The notes under the pieces: generated by a model
The model's database searches: none
Told to the model about the DNA's origin: nothing
The model's input: only the letters and a program-made list of their open reading frames with translations
Source of the DNA: an uncultured Chloroflexota bacterium
Lineage (GTDB): Bacteria; Chloroflexota; UBA11872
DNA length: 64,000 nt
NCBI GenBank assembly: GCA_958296175.1
Contig: OY282448.1
Coordinates: 372,001-436,000, forward strand
Direction: 5' to 3'
Position numbers and translations under genes: made by a program
In this document: positions 16,274-25,562 of the stretch, one piece after another
How positions within the stretch are numbered: the first letter of the stretch is position 1
How the letters are laid out: each line of letters begins with the position of its first letter

Positions 16274-17278
16274 ATGAATCGGCGGGTGGTTTTGGCTCGG
16301 CGGCCGGTGGGGGTTCCGACGCTGGGCGACTTTGCGGTGGTCGACGCGCCGGTGCCCGCGCCGGATGCAGGGCAGGTCGTGGTGCGCACGCGCTATATCT
16401 CCGTCGATCCCTACATGCGCGGGCGGCTCTGGGAACGGCCCTGGCGCGGGGACCCCGTGGGCATTGGCGAGGTGATGATTGGCGAAGGCGTGGGCGAGGT
16501 GATCGCCTCGCGCGATGCGCGGCTGCCGGCGGGGACGGCGGTGCGCGGGCGCTTTGGCTGGCAGACGCACGCCGCCGCCAGCGCGGATGCGCTGGACGTG
16601 ATCGACCCCAGCGCCGCGCCGCTGTCCACGGCGCTGGGGATTCTGGGCATGCCGGGGCTGACGGCTTATTACGGCACGCGGCTGGTGGGGCGGCCGCGCG
16701 CGGGCGAGACCTTTGTGGTCACAGGGGCGGCGGGCGCCGTGGGCAGCGCCGCCGGCCAGATTGCCAAGCTGGACGGCTGCCGCGTGGTGGGCGTCTGCGG
16801 CGGCGCGGCCAAGTGTGCACACGTCGTGGACGACCTGGGGTTCGACGCGGCGGTGGATTACCGCGCCGGGCAGCTGGACGAGGAGCTGGCGCGGGCCTGC
16901 CCGGACGGGGTCGACGTGATCTTCGAGAACGTGGGCGGCGAGATTCTGGAGGCGCTGCTGCGGCGCATCAACCTGCACGCGCGCATTGCGCTGTGCGGCG
17001 CAATCTCGCAGTACCACACGGCCGAGCCGGCGCTGGCGCCCCCGCATTCGCGCACGCTGCACCGCTGCCGAGCGCGCATGGAGGGCTTTCTGGTCAACGA
17101 CTTTGCCGACCACGACGCCGAGGCCTTGGCCGCGCTGACCCGCTGGGTGGCGGACGGACGCCTGAAATACCGCGAAGACATCGTGGACGGCATCGAGAAC
17201 GCGCCGGCGGCGTTCGTGGGGCTGTTCCACGGCCAGAACGTCGGCAAGCAGCTGGTGCGGACGCGGGCCGCGGCATGA
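16274..17278 (+). CDS. NADP-dependent oxidoreductase, CurA/leukotriene B4 12-hydroxydehydrogenase type
   Basis: 334-residue zinc-independent medium-chain reductase. Family marks: MNRRVVLARRPVGVP at the N-terminus, SVDPYMRGR near 43-51, the Rossmann motif TGAAGAVGSAAGQIAKL near 150, and the late FENVGGE motif near 218. Members reduce alpha,beta-unsaturated ketones and aldehydes. The ATG at 16274 fits the family start; an ATG four codons earlier (16262) is also possible. Its stop overlaps the moeA ATG (ATGA, 17275-17278). Confidence 0.9.
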   Translation: MNRRVVLARRPVGVPTLGDFAVVDAPVPAPDAGQVVVRTRYISVDPYMRGRLWERPWRGDPVGIGEVMIGEGVGEVIASRDARLPAGTAVRGRFGWQTHAAASADALDVIDPSAAPLSTALGILGMPGLTAYYGTRLVGRPRAGETFVVTGAAGAVGSAAGQIAKLDGCRVVGVCGGAAKCAHVVDDLGFDAAVDYRAGQLDEELARACPDGVDVIFENVGGEILEALLRRINLHARIALCGAISQYHTAEPALAPPHSRTLHRCRARMEGFLVNDFADHDAEALAALTRWVADGRLKYREDIVDGIENAPAAFVGLFHGQNVGKQLVRTRAAA

Positions 17279-18561
17279 CGACCGTTCAGACGTTCCTGTC
17301 CGTTGACGAGGCGCTCGACCGCATTCTGCGCGCGTTTGCGCCGCTGCCGCCGCGGGAGGTTGCGCTCGACCAGGCGCTGGAGCTGGTCGCCGCCCAGGAC
17401 GTGCGCGCCCGCGGCGGCGTGCCCGGCTTCGACAACTCGGCCTACGACGGCTATGCGCTGCGGGCGGCCGACATTGCCGCCGCGTCCGCCGCAGCGCCGG
17501 TGCAGCTGCGCGTGGTGGACGAAATCCCGGCCGGGCGCATGAGCCCCGTCCATCTGGGCGCGGGTGAGGCGGCGCGCATCATGACGGGCGCGCCGATCCC
17601 GGCCGGCGCCGACGCGGTCGTGCCCTTCGAAGACACGGACCGCCGCGACTGGGGGCAGCTGGGCCGCAGCCCGCGGGGCGCCGACGGCGCGGACCGCCGC
17701 GTGGTCTCGGTGCTGGCCGCCGCCGGCGCGGGCGAGAACATTCGGCCCGCGGGCGGTGACATTCGCGCCGGCGCCGTCGTGGTCGGCGCCGGCCGCCAGC
17801 TTGGACCTGCCGAGATCGGCGTGCTGGGGTCCGTGGGCGTGTCCAGCGTGCTGGCGCACCCGCCGGCCTGCGCAGCCATCGTGCCCACCGGCGACGAAAT
17901 CATCGAGATCGACCAGCCCCTGCGCGCCGGACAGGTGCGCAACAGCAACGCCTGGGCGCTGGACGCCGCAACCCGCGCGCTTGGCGCCCGGCCGCGGCGT
18001 CTGCCCATCGTGGCCGATACCCTGGAGGCCCTGCGCGCCGCCTTGACCGAGGCGGCGCAGGCGGACGTCATCGTCACCATCGGCGGCGTGTCCATGGGCG
18101 ACTTCGACCTGGTGACCAACGTGCTGGGCGCCGAAGGCGACATGGATTTCTGGCAGATCGCCATGCGGCCCGGCAAGCCGCTGGCGTTTGGCCATGTCAA
18201 CGGCGTGCCGCTGATCGGCCTGCCCGGCAACCCCGTGTCCAGCGTGGTGGGGTTCATGCTGTTCGTGCGCCCGGCGCTGCTGCGGCTGATGGGGCACCGC
18301 GAGCTGACGCACCCGCGCGTGCACGCGCGGGCGGGCGAGCGCCTGCGCAGCGCCAACGGCAAGCGCACCTACCTGCGCGTCCAGGTTCGGCGCGAACACG
18401 GCGCGCTGGTCTGCACCCTGGCCGGCGACCAAAGCTCCTACCGCATGTCGTCGCTGGTGGCCGGCCAGGGCCTGGCCGAGGTGCGTGAGCACGAAACCAT
18501 CGAACCCGGCCAGCCGGTGCGCGTGCTGGCCGTCGACGCGCCGGCGCTCTTGCGGCTCTGA
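17275..18561 (+). CDS. moeA: Molybdopterin molybdenumtransferase MoeA
   Basis: Inserts molybdate into adenylylated molybdopterin to make molybdenum cofactor. 428 residues. Family blocks in order: PGFDNSAYDGYALR near 49-62, IMTGAPIPAGADAVVPFE near 102-119, GGVSMGDFD near 270, RPGKPLAFG near 301, and GLPGNPVSS near 315. There is a 20-residue insertion (about 121-142) in domain III. No other Moco genes are in the window; the coupling to a reductase gene is not obviously functional. Confidence 0.95.
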   Translation: MTTVQTFLSVDEALDRILRAFAPLPPREVALDQALELVAAQDVRARGGVPGFDNSAYDGYALRAADIAAASAAAPVQLRVVDEIPAGRMSPVHLGAGEAARIMTGAPIPAGADAVVPFEDTDRRDWGQLGRSPRGADGADRRVVSVLAAAGAGENIRPAGGDIRAGAVVVGAGRQLGPAEIGVLGSVGVSSVLAHPPACAAIVPTGDEIIEIDQPLRAGQVRNSNAWALDAATRALGARPRRLPIVADTLEALRAALTEAAQADVIVTIGGVSMGDFDLVTNVLGAEGDMDFWQIAMRPGKPLAFGHVNGVPLIGLPGNPVSSVVGFMLFVRPALLRLMGHRELTHPRVHARAGERLRSANGKRTYLRVQVRREHGALVCTLAGDQSSYRMSSLVAGQGLAEVREHETIEPGQPVRVLAVDAPALLRL

Positions 18562-18734
18562 CTCCGAGCCGCTGCGTCTTGGTGCTCCACGTCGAGACAT
18601 GTCCATCCCCCGCGCGCACGGTCCAGAGCGCCGCATCTGGCGGGGCCGCGCGTTCCGTATCATTCACTGGTCTCGCCGCGAGGTCGTATCCCAGGCCATG
18701 CCTGAAGCACCGCCCACGAACGTCCGCCGCTGAC

Positions 18735-19550
18735 GTGCGCGCGCCTCCCCGGCCGCCGGCCGCGGCCTCGACGACACCGACGCCCAGACCGCTCGAGCGT
18801 GACGCCTCCTCCGTGCGCGGCCATCTCGACCTGTCGGTCGTGATCCCGACCTACCGCCAGTCCGAAGTGATCGGGCCGCAAATCCGCCAGGTGCTGCAGG
18901 CGCTCGATCGGCTCGACTGCAACTACGAGGTGCTGGTCGTGGTGGACGGTGACGAAGACGGCGCGTCGACCGCGCTCGCCGCCATCAGCCACGCGCGGCT
19001 GCGCGTGACCGTCAACGACCGAAACGCGGGCAAAGGCAGCGTCGTTCGGCAGGGGCTCCTGGCAGCCCACGGGCGCGCCCGCGCATTTCTCGACGGCGGC
19101 GGCGACATCCCCCCGCAGTGTCTCATCGACGCCTATGCCCTCTACGCCGCGTCGAACGCCGACATCGTGGTCGGGTCAAAGCTTCATCCGCAGTCCGTCG
19201 TCGAATATCCGCTGCTGCGCCGCATCTACAGCTGGGGCTACCGCCAACTCACCCGTGCCCTCTTCGGCCTGGGCGTCCGCGATACGCAGTCGGGCCTGAA
19301 AATCTACACCGCGCCCGTCGTCGAGAACGTCTTCCCCCACGTACAAACCTCAGGGTTCGCCTTCGATATCGAAGCCCTGGCGCTTGCCATGCGATTCGGA
19401 TTTCGATCTATCGTGGAAGCGCCAATCGTCGTCAACGGCCACTTCCGCAGCACCATACGCCCAACCACCGTCGTTTCCATGCTGATCGAAACACTCATGG
19501 TCGCCGCACGTCTGCAAAAGTTTCGACCAGATCGACACCCGTCACGGTGA
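18735..19550 (+). CDS. Family 2 glycosyltransferase, polyprenyl-phosphate sugar synthase-like
   Basis: GT-A fold cytosolic enzyme that probably transfers a sugar to polyprenyl phosphate. The core begins LSVVIPTYRQSE, with VVVDGDEDGA, NAGKGSVVRQG and a D-x-D-equivalent LDGGGDIPP, then RDTQSGLKIY. No C-terminal membrane helices are seen, as in the short Dpm1 class. The start is uncertain: GTG 18735 or GTG 18813 (just before the first beta strand); neither has a clear Shine-Dalgarno. It opens the large glycan locus, and a GT-C-like membrane protein follows, which would use a polyprenyl-linked donor. Confidence 0.82.
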   Translation: MRAPPRPPAAASTTPTPRPLERDASSVRGHLDLSVVIPTYRQSEVIGPQIRQVLQALDRLDCNYEVLVVVDGDEDGASTALAAISHARLRVTVNDRNAGKGSVVRQGLLAAHGRARAFLDGGGDIPPQCLIDAYALYAASNADIVVGSKLHPQSVVEYPLLRRIYSWGYRQLTRALFGLGVRDTQSGLKIYTAPVVENVFPHVQTSGFAFDIEALALAMRFGFRSIVEAPIVVNGHFRSTIRPTTVVSMLIETLMVAARLQKFRPDRHPSR

Positions 19551-19607
19551 AAAGCGTTCGACGCCATCGGTTGGTACAAACTTCAGCGCACTGCCGCGCA
19601 TATTCGT

Positions 19608-21032
19608 ATGGACGCAAGACGCGGCAGCGGAACGCCGCCTCGCGTCGATGCGGAGCGCGTGTCTAACGAAAGCGTCGGCGCGTTGGCCAGCCGCGCAACA
19701 TTCGTGCGCAGCCATGCGGTCAAACCAACGATAAGCGCTACGACGCAGCAGCGCCTCGTCATCGCGTTGATTCTGTGGGCAACGCTCAACGCGCTGCTCT
19801 GGTCGTTCGTGCGCATCCCGGGGGCGGGAGGACCAGACGAAGAATCCCATTACGGCGTCGTACGTACCATGGTCCAGACAGGATCGCTTGCTGAATTCGA
19901 TGGATACGATCCGGGAGCATTTGCGGGACTCTCTGTACGGGCGCCGGTCGCCCATGAAATCATACCGAACGCATACGCGATTCTCGTCGCCGCAGTCGTT
20001 GGGTTTGTTGGCTTGGAGGACGAGCACGTCAACATTCACATTGCACGGTTGTTCAGTGTAGCGATATATCCAATGACGCTATGGATAGCATTCCTTGTCT
20101 TTCGCCGTATCTTCATGGATATGAGATTAGCGCCAGTATTGGGCGTGGCCATGATGACGACGGTGCCAATGTTCACGCTCATTCATTCGTATTACAACAA
20201 CGACGCTCCAGCAATAGCCGTTAGCACATTGGCAATCTATGCCCTGATTCGTGCAAATCAGCATGGGTTCACACAACGCAACTGCCTGTTGCTCGGCGCT
20301 TCACTTGGACTCGTTGGCCTGCACAAATACACAGGGTTCATCGTTTTTCCAGGAGCGGCGGTCGTACTGGTCTGGCGGCACTGGCGGCAGCCAACGCAGC
20401 TGATCCGCGCTGGAGTCGTCGTCTTGGGAATTGCCGCGGCAATCTCGTCGTGGTGGTACATCAGAAACTGGTCGCTCTATGGAGACCCGGTGGGTATTGC
20501 CGTTACACAGGCAGCCGTCGATGTGTCTGGAGGCGCGCCAGTCCCCCCGCGCACACGCGGATTGAACGTCGTGGAGTTCCTACAAGAGTCGAGCTGGATT
20601 GGCGAAAACTTTGCAACGACCTGGGCTGGCTATGGGTTGGAAAAACTAAAGATCCCCGGAGCCGCGTACATCGTACTCAGCGGCCTCGTCGTTGCCGCCG
20701 CGCTCGGCCTTGCCGTTCGCGCCATGCGAGCGCGAACGACGTTCCTGCGGTCCGCGGCGCTCCCGCCTCTGATAATCATGGCGCTGCTTCATCTTGGCTT
20801 GTGGATGGTCAGCTTCTGGAGCAGCTACACAGTGGACGTTGCTTTGAACGGTCGCTACGTATTCCCAACCTACGTCCCATTCGCCGCGCTGATGCTCGGC
20901 GGACTCTCGACCTTCGCAGCCTGGCACGGCCGAGTGGAAGCGGCCCTCCTGCTGTGCCTGCCAATAATGCTCGCAGCAAGCGGATCGTATTTTGTCCACG
21001 AACTTCTGCCGGACGTCTTGGCGTTCACGTAG
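19608..21032 (+). CDS. GT-C-type integral membrane glycosyltransferase (ArnT/GT39 or DUF2142-like)
   Basis: 474 residues with about 10-12 hydrophobic segments. After the first membrane helix (about 48-68) comes GPDEESHYG with D77/E78, the position of the catalytic acidic pair in the first external loop of GT-C enzymes such as ArnT and PMT. It probably transfers a sugar from a polyprenyl-phosphate donor outside the membrane. The next gene (6 bp away) encodes a small membrane-anchored partner. The GC content of this gene is clearly lower than its surroundings. Acceptor unknown. Confidence 0.75.
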   Translation: MDARRGSGTPPRVDAERVSNESVGALASRATFVRSHAVKPTISATTQQRLVIALILWATLNALLWSFVRIPGAGGPDEESHYGVVRTMVQTGSLAEFDGYDPGAFAGLSVRAPVAHEIIPNAYAILVAAVVGFVGLEDEHVNIHIARLFSVAIYPMTLWIAFLVFRRIFMDMRLAPVLGVAMMTTVPMFTLIHSYYNNDAPAIAVSTLAIYALIRANQHGFTQRNCLLLGASLGLVGLHKYTGFIVFPGAAVVLVWRHWRQPTQLIRAGVVVLGIAAAISSWWYIRNWSLYGDPVGIAVTQAAVDVSGGAPVPPRTRGLNVVEFLQESSWIGENFATTWAGYGLEKLKIPGAAYIVLSGLVVAAALGLAVRAMRARTTFLRSAALPPLIIMALLHLGLWMVSFWSSYTVDVALNGRYVFPTYVPFAALMLGGLSTFAAWHGRVEAALLLCLPIMLAASGSYFVHELLPDVLAFT

Positions 21033-21038
21033 TTTGTC

Positions 21039-21893
21039 ATGAACGCAGGATCGAGCAGGCGTCCAGGTGCAAAAAGGCTGACGTATACGGCGCTGGTTGC
21101 TGCGGCGGCGATTGCTGTTGCCTGGATCGCAGTCCTTGCAACACGGCCCGTTCACATTCCAGTCTTCCAAACGACTCGCGAGTACGAGGAGAACTACACG
21201 CAAGTCCTGAGCGGGATCAAGGGCCAGACCTTCGTTGCCGCGGAGAACGGTGTTTCCAGAATCGACCTCTGGGCCAAAACCGTTATACCACCGGGCGAAT
21301 CGATCGGGCTGACGTTTGCGCTCTACCGCTCCCCCAACCTCGATGAGAAACTTGCATCGAACACCATCGTCTTTCGTGAATCACGATCGCAATGGAACAT
21401 ACGGTTGCTCTTTGATAGCGACAAGATCAAACGAGGCGACGAATTCTATCTAAGGCTTCGATCAAGCTTGAGTTCACCGTATGCACATCTTTTCTACGCA
21501 TACTTTCGCTCGGATTTCTATCCTGCTGGTCAGCTGCACGATCTCGACCGGGTGGAATTCAGCGGTCAGGATCTGAAGTTCCACATGTACCGCGATCCAG
21601 CAGCGCCGAAACCGTTTGCTTGGATCGAGGCCGTGCTGGCCCCGGCACTGCGCGCCTCCGCGCAGTCCGCAGGGCCGCCGCCATGGGTTATCGTATCGAT
21701 CCTTGCTACCCTGTTCATCATGCTTGTGTTCTTCATTGTCGTCACGTGCGCACTATCGTCGCGAATGCTTGCGAGTCATGCGCAGCATCGAGTCGCCACC
21801 GTCCTGATGATTCCGATTGTGATCGCCGTCGTCCTGGCGATATTCGCTGGTTCTGAAGCGCCGATTGGAAAGCTCGACGTTTGGCTCTCCTGA
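21039..21893 (+). CDS. Membrane-anchored extracytoplasmic beta-domain protein (partner of the GT-C-like gene)
   Basis: 284 residues. One N-terminal membrane helix (about 14-34), an external domain rich in beta strands (about 40-190, with IKGQTFVAAENGVSRIDLW), then two C-terminal helices (about 213-238 and 250-268). The layout is shared with the proteins at 33.7, 41.2 and 43.1 kb, each next to a large membrane protein. The fold and function are not recognised; a galactose-binding-like sandwich is a guess. It lies in the low-GC segment. Confidence 0.65.
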   Translation: MNAGSSRRPGAKRLTYTALVAAAAIAVAWIAVLATRPVHIPVFQTTREYEENYTQVLSGIKGQTFVAAENGVSRIDLWAKTVIPPGESIGLTFALYRSPNLDEKLASNTIVFRESRSQWNIRLLFDSDKIKRGDEFYLRLRSSLSSPYAHLFYAYFRSDFYPAGQLHDLDRVEFSGQDLKFHMYRDPAAPKPFAWIEAVLAPALRASAQSAGPPPWVIVSILATLFIMLVFFIVVTCALSSRMLASHAQHRVATVLMIPIVIAVVLAIFAGSEAPIGKLDVWLS

Positions 21894-21906
21894 GCACGAA
21901 CGTTCG

Positions 21907-22788
21907 CTAACTCCCCCTTCGGGTTCGAAGCGCCTCCGCGATGAGTCCGAGCGCGAAGATTTGTATGCCAACGAGAAAGGTCGCAGCCGCCACGAGACCA
22001 ACAGCGGCCGCGCCAAGCACGAGCCACGCGATGCATGCACTCAGCGCCAACAGCCATATCGCGCAGGTGATGACGGCGAACAGCTTGACTGGGTTGTGGC
22101 GCACGAAGGCTTGCGTCAAGACTTGCGCGATACGCAAGCTGTCACGAAGGAACTTGACCTTCGATCTCCCCACGCGTGCATGATAATCGACGGGGACGAA
22201 CGCGACCGACCTGGCGTCGCTGATCATTGCCAGAGTCAACCCCGTGGTAAAGCTGAATCCAGGGCTTAGCATTCCAAAATAACGGAGGCAGTCGTCCTTG
22301 CGGAAGATTCGAAACCCGGAATTGACGTCGGGAACACGCCGGCCGACAACGAAACTCGAAAACACCCGCAGCCCCCAGCGGGCGACGGCGCGCAGTCCGC
22401 GGCCGCGAAAATACCGTCCGGTGCGCTCGGCCACGACCATATCGAAATGCACGACCATATCGAAATGCTCGGCCATCGTTACGATCTCGACCGCGGCGCC
22501 GGCTGGATACGTCCCGTCCGCGTCGCAAATCATGACATGCTCGAATTGCGCGGCGAGAATGCCGCGGCGCAGCGCCAAGCCGTAGCCCAGGTTCTGCGGT
22601 GAGGGTATGACGGCCGCGCCGGCGCCGCGGGCGTTGCGGCCCGTCGCGTCGGTGGACCCGTCGTCCACGACCAACACCTCGAACGAGACATCGAGCGATT
22701 CCAGGGCGGTCCGCATCGTTCGGACGACGGCGCCGACCGCGTGTTCCTCGTTGTACGCGGGGATGACCAGCGAGACGCCTGGCGCCAT
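21907..22788 (-). CDS. Family 2 glycosyltransferase with C-terminal membrane helices
   Basis: 293 residues. GT-A core: SLVIPAYNEE (6-15), DDGSTD (42-47), NLGYGLALRRG and DADGTYP (89-95). Two hydrophobic helices near the C-terminus anchor it. This matches the GtrB/DPG-synthase-like class that makes polyprenyl-phosphate sugars. The ATG at 22788 has GAGGAG about 10 nt upstream; an ATG at 22812 lacks a good site. It carries a perfect in-frame 18-bp duplication giving HFDMVVHFDMVV just after the donor-site region. It is the last of four minus-strand genes read from 26639 down. Confidence 0.85.
   Translation of the reverse strand: MAPGVSLVIPAYNEEHAVGAVVRTMRTALESLDVSFEVLVVDDGSTDATGRNARGAGAAVIPSPQNLGYGLALRRGILAAQFEHVMICDADGTYPAGAAVEIVTMAEHFDMVVHFDMVVAERTGRYFRGRGLRAVARWGLRVFSSFVVGRRVPDVNSGFRIFRKDDCLRYFGMLSPGFSFTTGLTLAMISDARSVAFVPVDYHARVGRSKVKFLRDSLRIAQVLTQAFVRHNPVKLFAVITCAIWLLALSACIAWLVLGAAAVGLVAAATFLVGIQIFALGLIAEALRTRRGS
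22432..22467. repeat. Perfect 18-bp tandem duplication inside a glycosyltransferase gene
   Basis: CACGACCATATCGAAATG occurs at 22432-22449 and 22450-22467. It adds six residues (one extra HFDMVV) to the encoded enzyme without breaking the frame. Confidence 0.95.
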
Positions 22789-22828
22789 GGCACCGCGGCT
22801 CCTCAGCGGCATTGCGCGTCCATGCTGG

Positions 22829-23581
22829 TCATGAGGCTTGCCCCACCATGAGCAAGGATTGTCCAAACGGCGGCGAGAATACCGACTCAGAACGACGCAG
22901 TACAGGCACGGCGAAGCGATCAAAAAGACGCGCCTGGATGTTCACCGAGGACGCATTCAGATTGCTCGTTTTCAGGATAGATCCGTTGACGTACCAGGCA
23001 AACGCGCCAAGGAGGTTGACGTAGCGAGCTTCGATGATCTCGAGGCCGGCGTTTCGAATCAGGGATGAAAGTCCAGCGCGCGAATAGCGCCGGTAGTGGC
23101 CGGCCGCTCGATCGAGCGATCCAAACAGTACGGCGTGTGCGGGAACGATGAGGATGATGCGGCCGCGGGTTGGCGTGACGATATCGCACATGTTTCCAAT
23201 CGCTGCGGCGTCGTTCTCGATATGTTCGATGACGTTCGAGCTGACAATCGTGTCGAATCCACGCTCGGCGAGCTGACGAGATATCGCCGGATCGCAGATG
23301 TCAGCTGCGACCGTTTCGATGTTCGCCGTACCAAGTCGTCGAGCGAGCACGAGCAGTGCGTCGTGCGACAGGTCGAGGGCCGTCACTTCTGCCTTGGCAG
23401 CAAGATGCCGCGTCAGGTTGCCGCTGCCGGCTCCTACTTCAAGAACTCGCGCTCCGACAAAGCCTTCGATGAGACTGAACAGCCATTCGGAATACCTCGT
23501 TGCATGCACCACGGCGCGCGTCATGGTGTCGAGACCTGTCGGCGGCGGGATGCTGTCAGGGCCGTTGCTGCTCACGTGCAT
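22829..23581 (-). CDS. Class I SAM-dependent methyltransferase
   Basis: 250 residues. Motif I LEVGAGSGN (47-55), the acidic end of beta2 in ALDLSHD, and SSNVIEHIEND as the motif IV/post-II region place it in the Rossmann-fold methyltransferases with a HIE/HVL-type signature. Such proteins in glycan loci often methylate sugars or act on lipid-linked intermediates; the substrate is unknown. It lies 40 bp ahead of the minus-strand glycosyltransferase and 9 bp after asnB. Confidence 0.88.
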   Translation of the reverse strand: MHVSSNGPDSIPPPTGLDTMTRAVVHATRYSEWLFSLIEGFVGARVLEVGAGSGNLTRHLAAKAEVTALDLSHDALLVLARRLGTANIETVAADICDPAISRQLAERGFDTIVSSNVIEHIENDAAAIGNMCDIVTPTRGRIILIVPAHAVLFGSLDRAAGHYRRYSRAGLSSLIRNAGLEIIEARYVNLLGAFAWYVNGSILKTSNLNASSVNIQARLFDRFAVPVLRRSESVFSPPFGQSLLMVGQAS

Positions 23582-23590
23582 GACTCGCGT

Positions 23591-25495
23591 TTATGCAGCG
23601 TCGAGCCAGCGCTCGCGCCAGAGCTGGAACATCAGGATGGCCCACAGGTTCTTGGCGTTGTTGCGCACGCGTCGGGTATGTTCATCACGGAGACGCGCAA
23701 CCTCCTGCGCATCGAACAGACCCTCGCGGCGCAGACGGTTTTCATCCAGGTATTCGCGCGCGAGGTCGTGAAGGTCCCCGTCGAGCCAGTCCGCCACGGG
23801 AATGCTGAATCCGCGCTTCCGCCGCCGGATGATGCTGGGCGGAAGCCGGCCGGCCATGACTTTCCTCAGCAGATATTTCCGAGTCAGCCCGCGAAGTTTG
23901 AGGGCAAGCGGCACCTGCTCCAGATGCGACACGACGTCGTGATTCAGCAATGGCACGCGCGTTTCCAGAGAACTGGCCATGCTGGCGCGGTCGACCTTCG
24001 CCAGAATGTCACCTTCGAGATACAGCTTGACATCCTGGTAGAGAATGCGGTTCAGCGGATGTGCGGCACCGCTTGCTGAGGCAACGCCGGCCAGCATGGC
24101 CTCGAACTCCCTGTCATCGATCAGCCGCCGCACGTCCGGGTGCAGCACGGCGTGTTTCGCCGCATTGTACAGCGCGCCCGTCCACATCTGGTGTTGCAGG
24201 TACGGCGGCGCGTCGGCGCCCTGGACGAACCGTTTTAGAAGAAACTCGGCCGAAAGGTACCGCGTCGACACCGGCAGTCGGGCAACGAGCGGCTCGATCA
24301 GGCGTGCTCGCAGCGGCGCCGGCGCTGCTCGATACAGCGGCGCCAGGCGGTGCGCTTGCAGCGTCGAATACCCGGCCAGCATCTCGTCCCCGCCGTCTCC
24401 ACCGAGCGCAACCTTCACGTGCTGCCGCGCAAAGCGGCTGACGAGGTAGGTCGGAATGATCGACGGGTCGGCGAACGGATCATCGATGGTCGCGAGAACG
24501 TCGGGCAGCGCCTCCAGCAGGTCACTCGCCGTTACTCGAAGCTCGTGGTGCCGGGCGCCGAGGTGCGCGGCCACGCGTCGGGCGTAGACGCTTTCGTCAA
24601 AGGAACGCTCGGCGAACGACACCGAGAATGACCGTATGGGTTCCCCGCAAGCCTCGGCCATGAACACGGCGACGGCGCTGGAGTCCAGGCCGCCGCTGAG
24701 CAGCACGCCGACGGGCACGTCGCTGACCATCTCGCGCGCGACGGCTCGCCGCAAGACGCCGCGGAATGCGTCGACGTGCTCCGCGGCGCTGCCGGCGCGC
24801 GGGTCCACTTCCGACTGCGCGAGGTCGAGGTCCCAATAGGCGCGTTCTCGGACGCGCCCCGACGACGCAACGAGAAGATGCCCTGGCCGCAGCTTGCGGA
24901 CGCCGCGCAGGATCGTTGCGGGCGCTGGGATGTACTCGAGTGACAGATACTGGCCGAACGCTTGGTGGTTCAGATCACGCGCAACGCGCCCACTTTTGCA
25001 CAGCGCCTTGAGTTCCGACGCGAACACGAGGGCGCCCTGCACGTGCGCGTAGTACAGGGGCTTGATCCCAACACGGTCCCGGGCCACGACCAGACGCGCC
25101 TGCACCTCATCCCACAGCGCGATGGCGAACATACCGTTGAGGCGGGATACGAAGGCGTCGCCCCACTGCTCGTAGGCGTGCACGATCGTTTCCGTGTCCG
25201 ACTGCGTGCGAAAGCGATGACCGCAGGCGCGCAGATTCTCCCGCAGTTCGGCGAAGTTGTAGATTTCGCCGTTGAAGACTACGTGGACCGTTCCGGACTC
25301 GTTCGACATCGGCTGGCCGCCGCCCTCGAGGTCAATAATGCTCAGGCGGCGCATGGTCAGCCGCACGGGGCCGCGGATGAATGACCCGTGACCGTCTGGC
25401 CCGCGGTGAATCAGCGCCTCGCGCATTGCCGCCAGGGCGTCCGTGTCGTCCGGCGTGCGGCCGTCCAGATGGAGAATGCCTGCAATGCCGCACAT
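23591..25495 (-). CDS. asnB: Glutamine-hydrolysing asparagine synthetase family protein
   Basis: 634 residues. The N-terminal Ntn glutaminase has the nucleophile Cys2 (MCGIAGIL), RHRGPDG-like HRGPDG, NGEIYNF and the SDTETI motif. The C-terminal ATP-pyrophosphatase domain has SGGLDSS near residue 266. In polysaccharide loci, AsnB homologues often amidate uronic acids rather than aspartate; with neighbours all glycan-related, that is an alternative to true asparagine synthesis. No substrate can be assigned from sequence. Confidence 0.93.
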   Translation of the reverse strand: MCGIAGILHLDGRTPDDTDALAAMREALIHRGPDGHGSFIRGPVRLTMRRLSIIDLEGGGQPMSNESGTVHVVFNGEIYNFAELRENLRACGHRFRTQSDTETIVHAYEQWGDAFVSRLNGMFAIALWDEVQARLVVARDRVGIKPLYYAHVQGALVFASELKALCKSGRVARDLNHQAFGQYLSLEYIPAPATILRGVRKLRPGHLLVASSGRVRERAYWDLDLAQSEVDPRAGSAAEHVDAFRGVLRRAVAREMVSDVPVGVLLSGGLDSSAVAVFMAEACGEPIRSFSVSFAERSFDESVYARRVAAHLGARHHELRVTASDLLEALPDVLATIDDPFADPSIIPTYLVSRFARQHVKVALGGDGGDEMLAGYSTLQAHRLAPLYRAAPAPLRARLIEPLVARLPVSTRYLSAEFLLKRFVQGADAPPYLQHQMWTGALYNAAKHAVLHPDVRRLIDDREFEAMLAGVASASGAAHPLNRILYQDVKLYLEGDILAKVDRASMASSLETRVPLLNHDVVSHLEQVPLALKLRGLTRKYLLRKVMAGRLPPSIIRRRKRGFSIPVADWLDGDLHDLAREYLDENRLRREGLFDAQEVARLRDEHTRRVRNNAKNLWAILMFQLWRERWLDAA

Positions 25496-25562
25496 GGAAG
25501 CTCAGGCGGCGCCGTGCGCTGCGGTGAACGTTCGTGGGTTCGACGCTGGCATCGATTGGGGG

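Noticed and set aside
19542..20039. 165-codon antisense frame at the start of the GT-C-like gene
   Set aside because: The sense frame has clear membrane helices and the DE motif; the antisense frame shows no recognisable feature.
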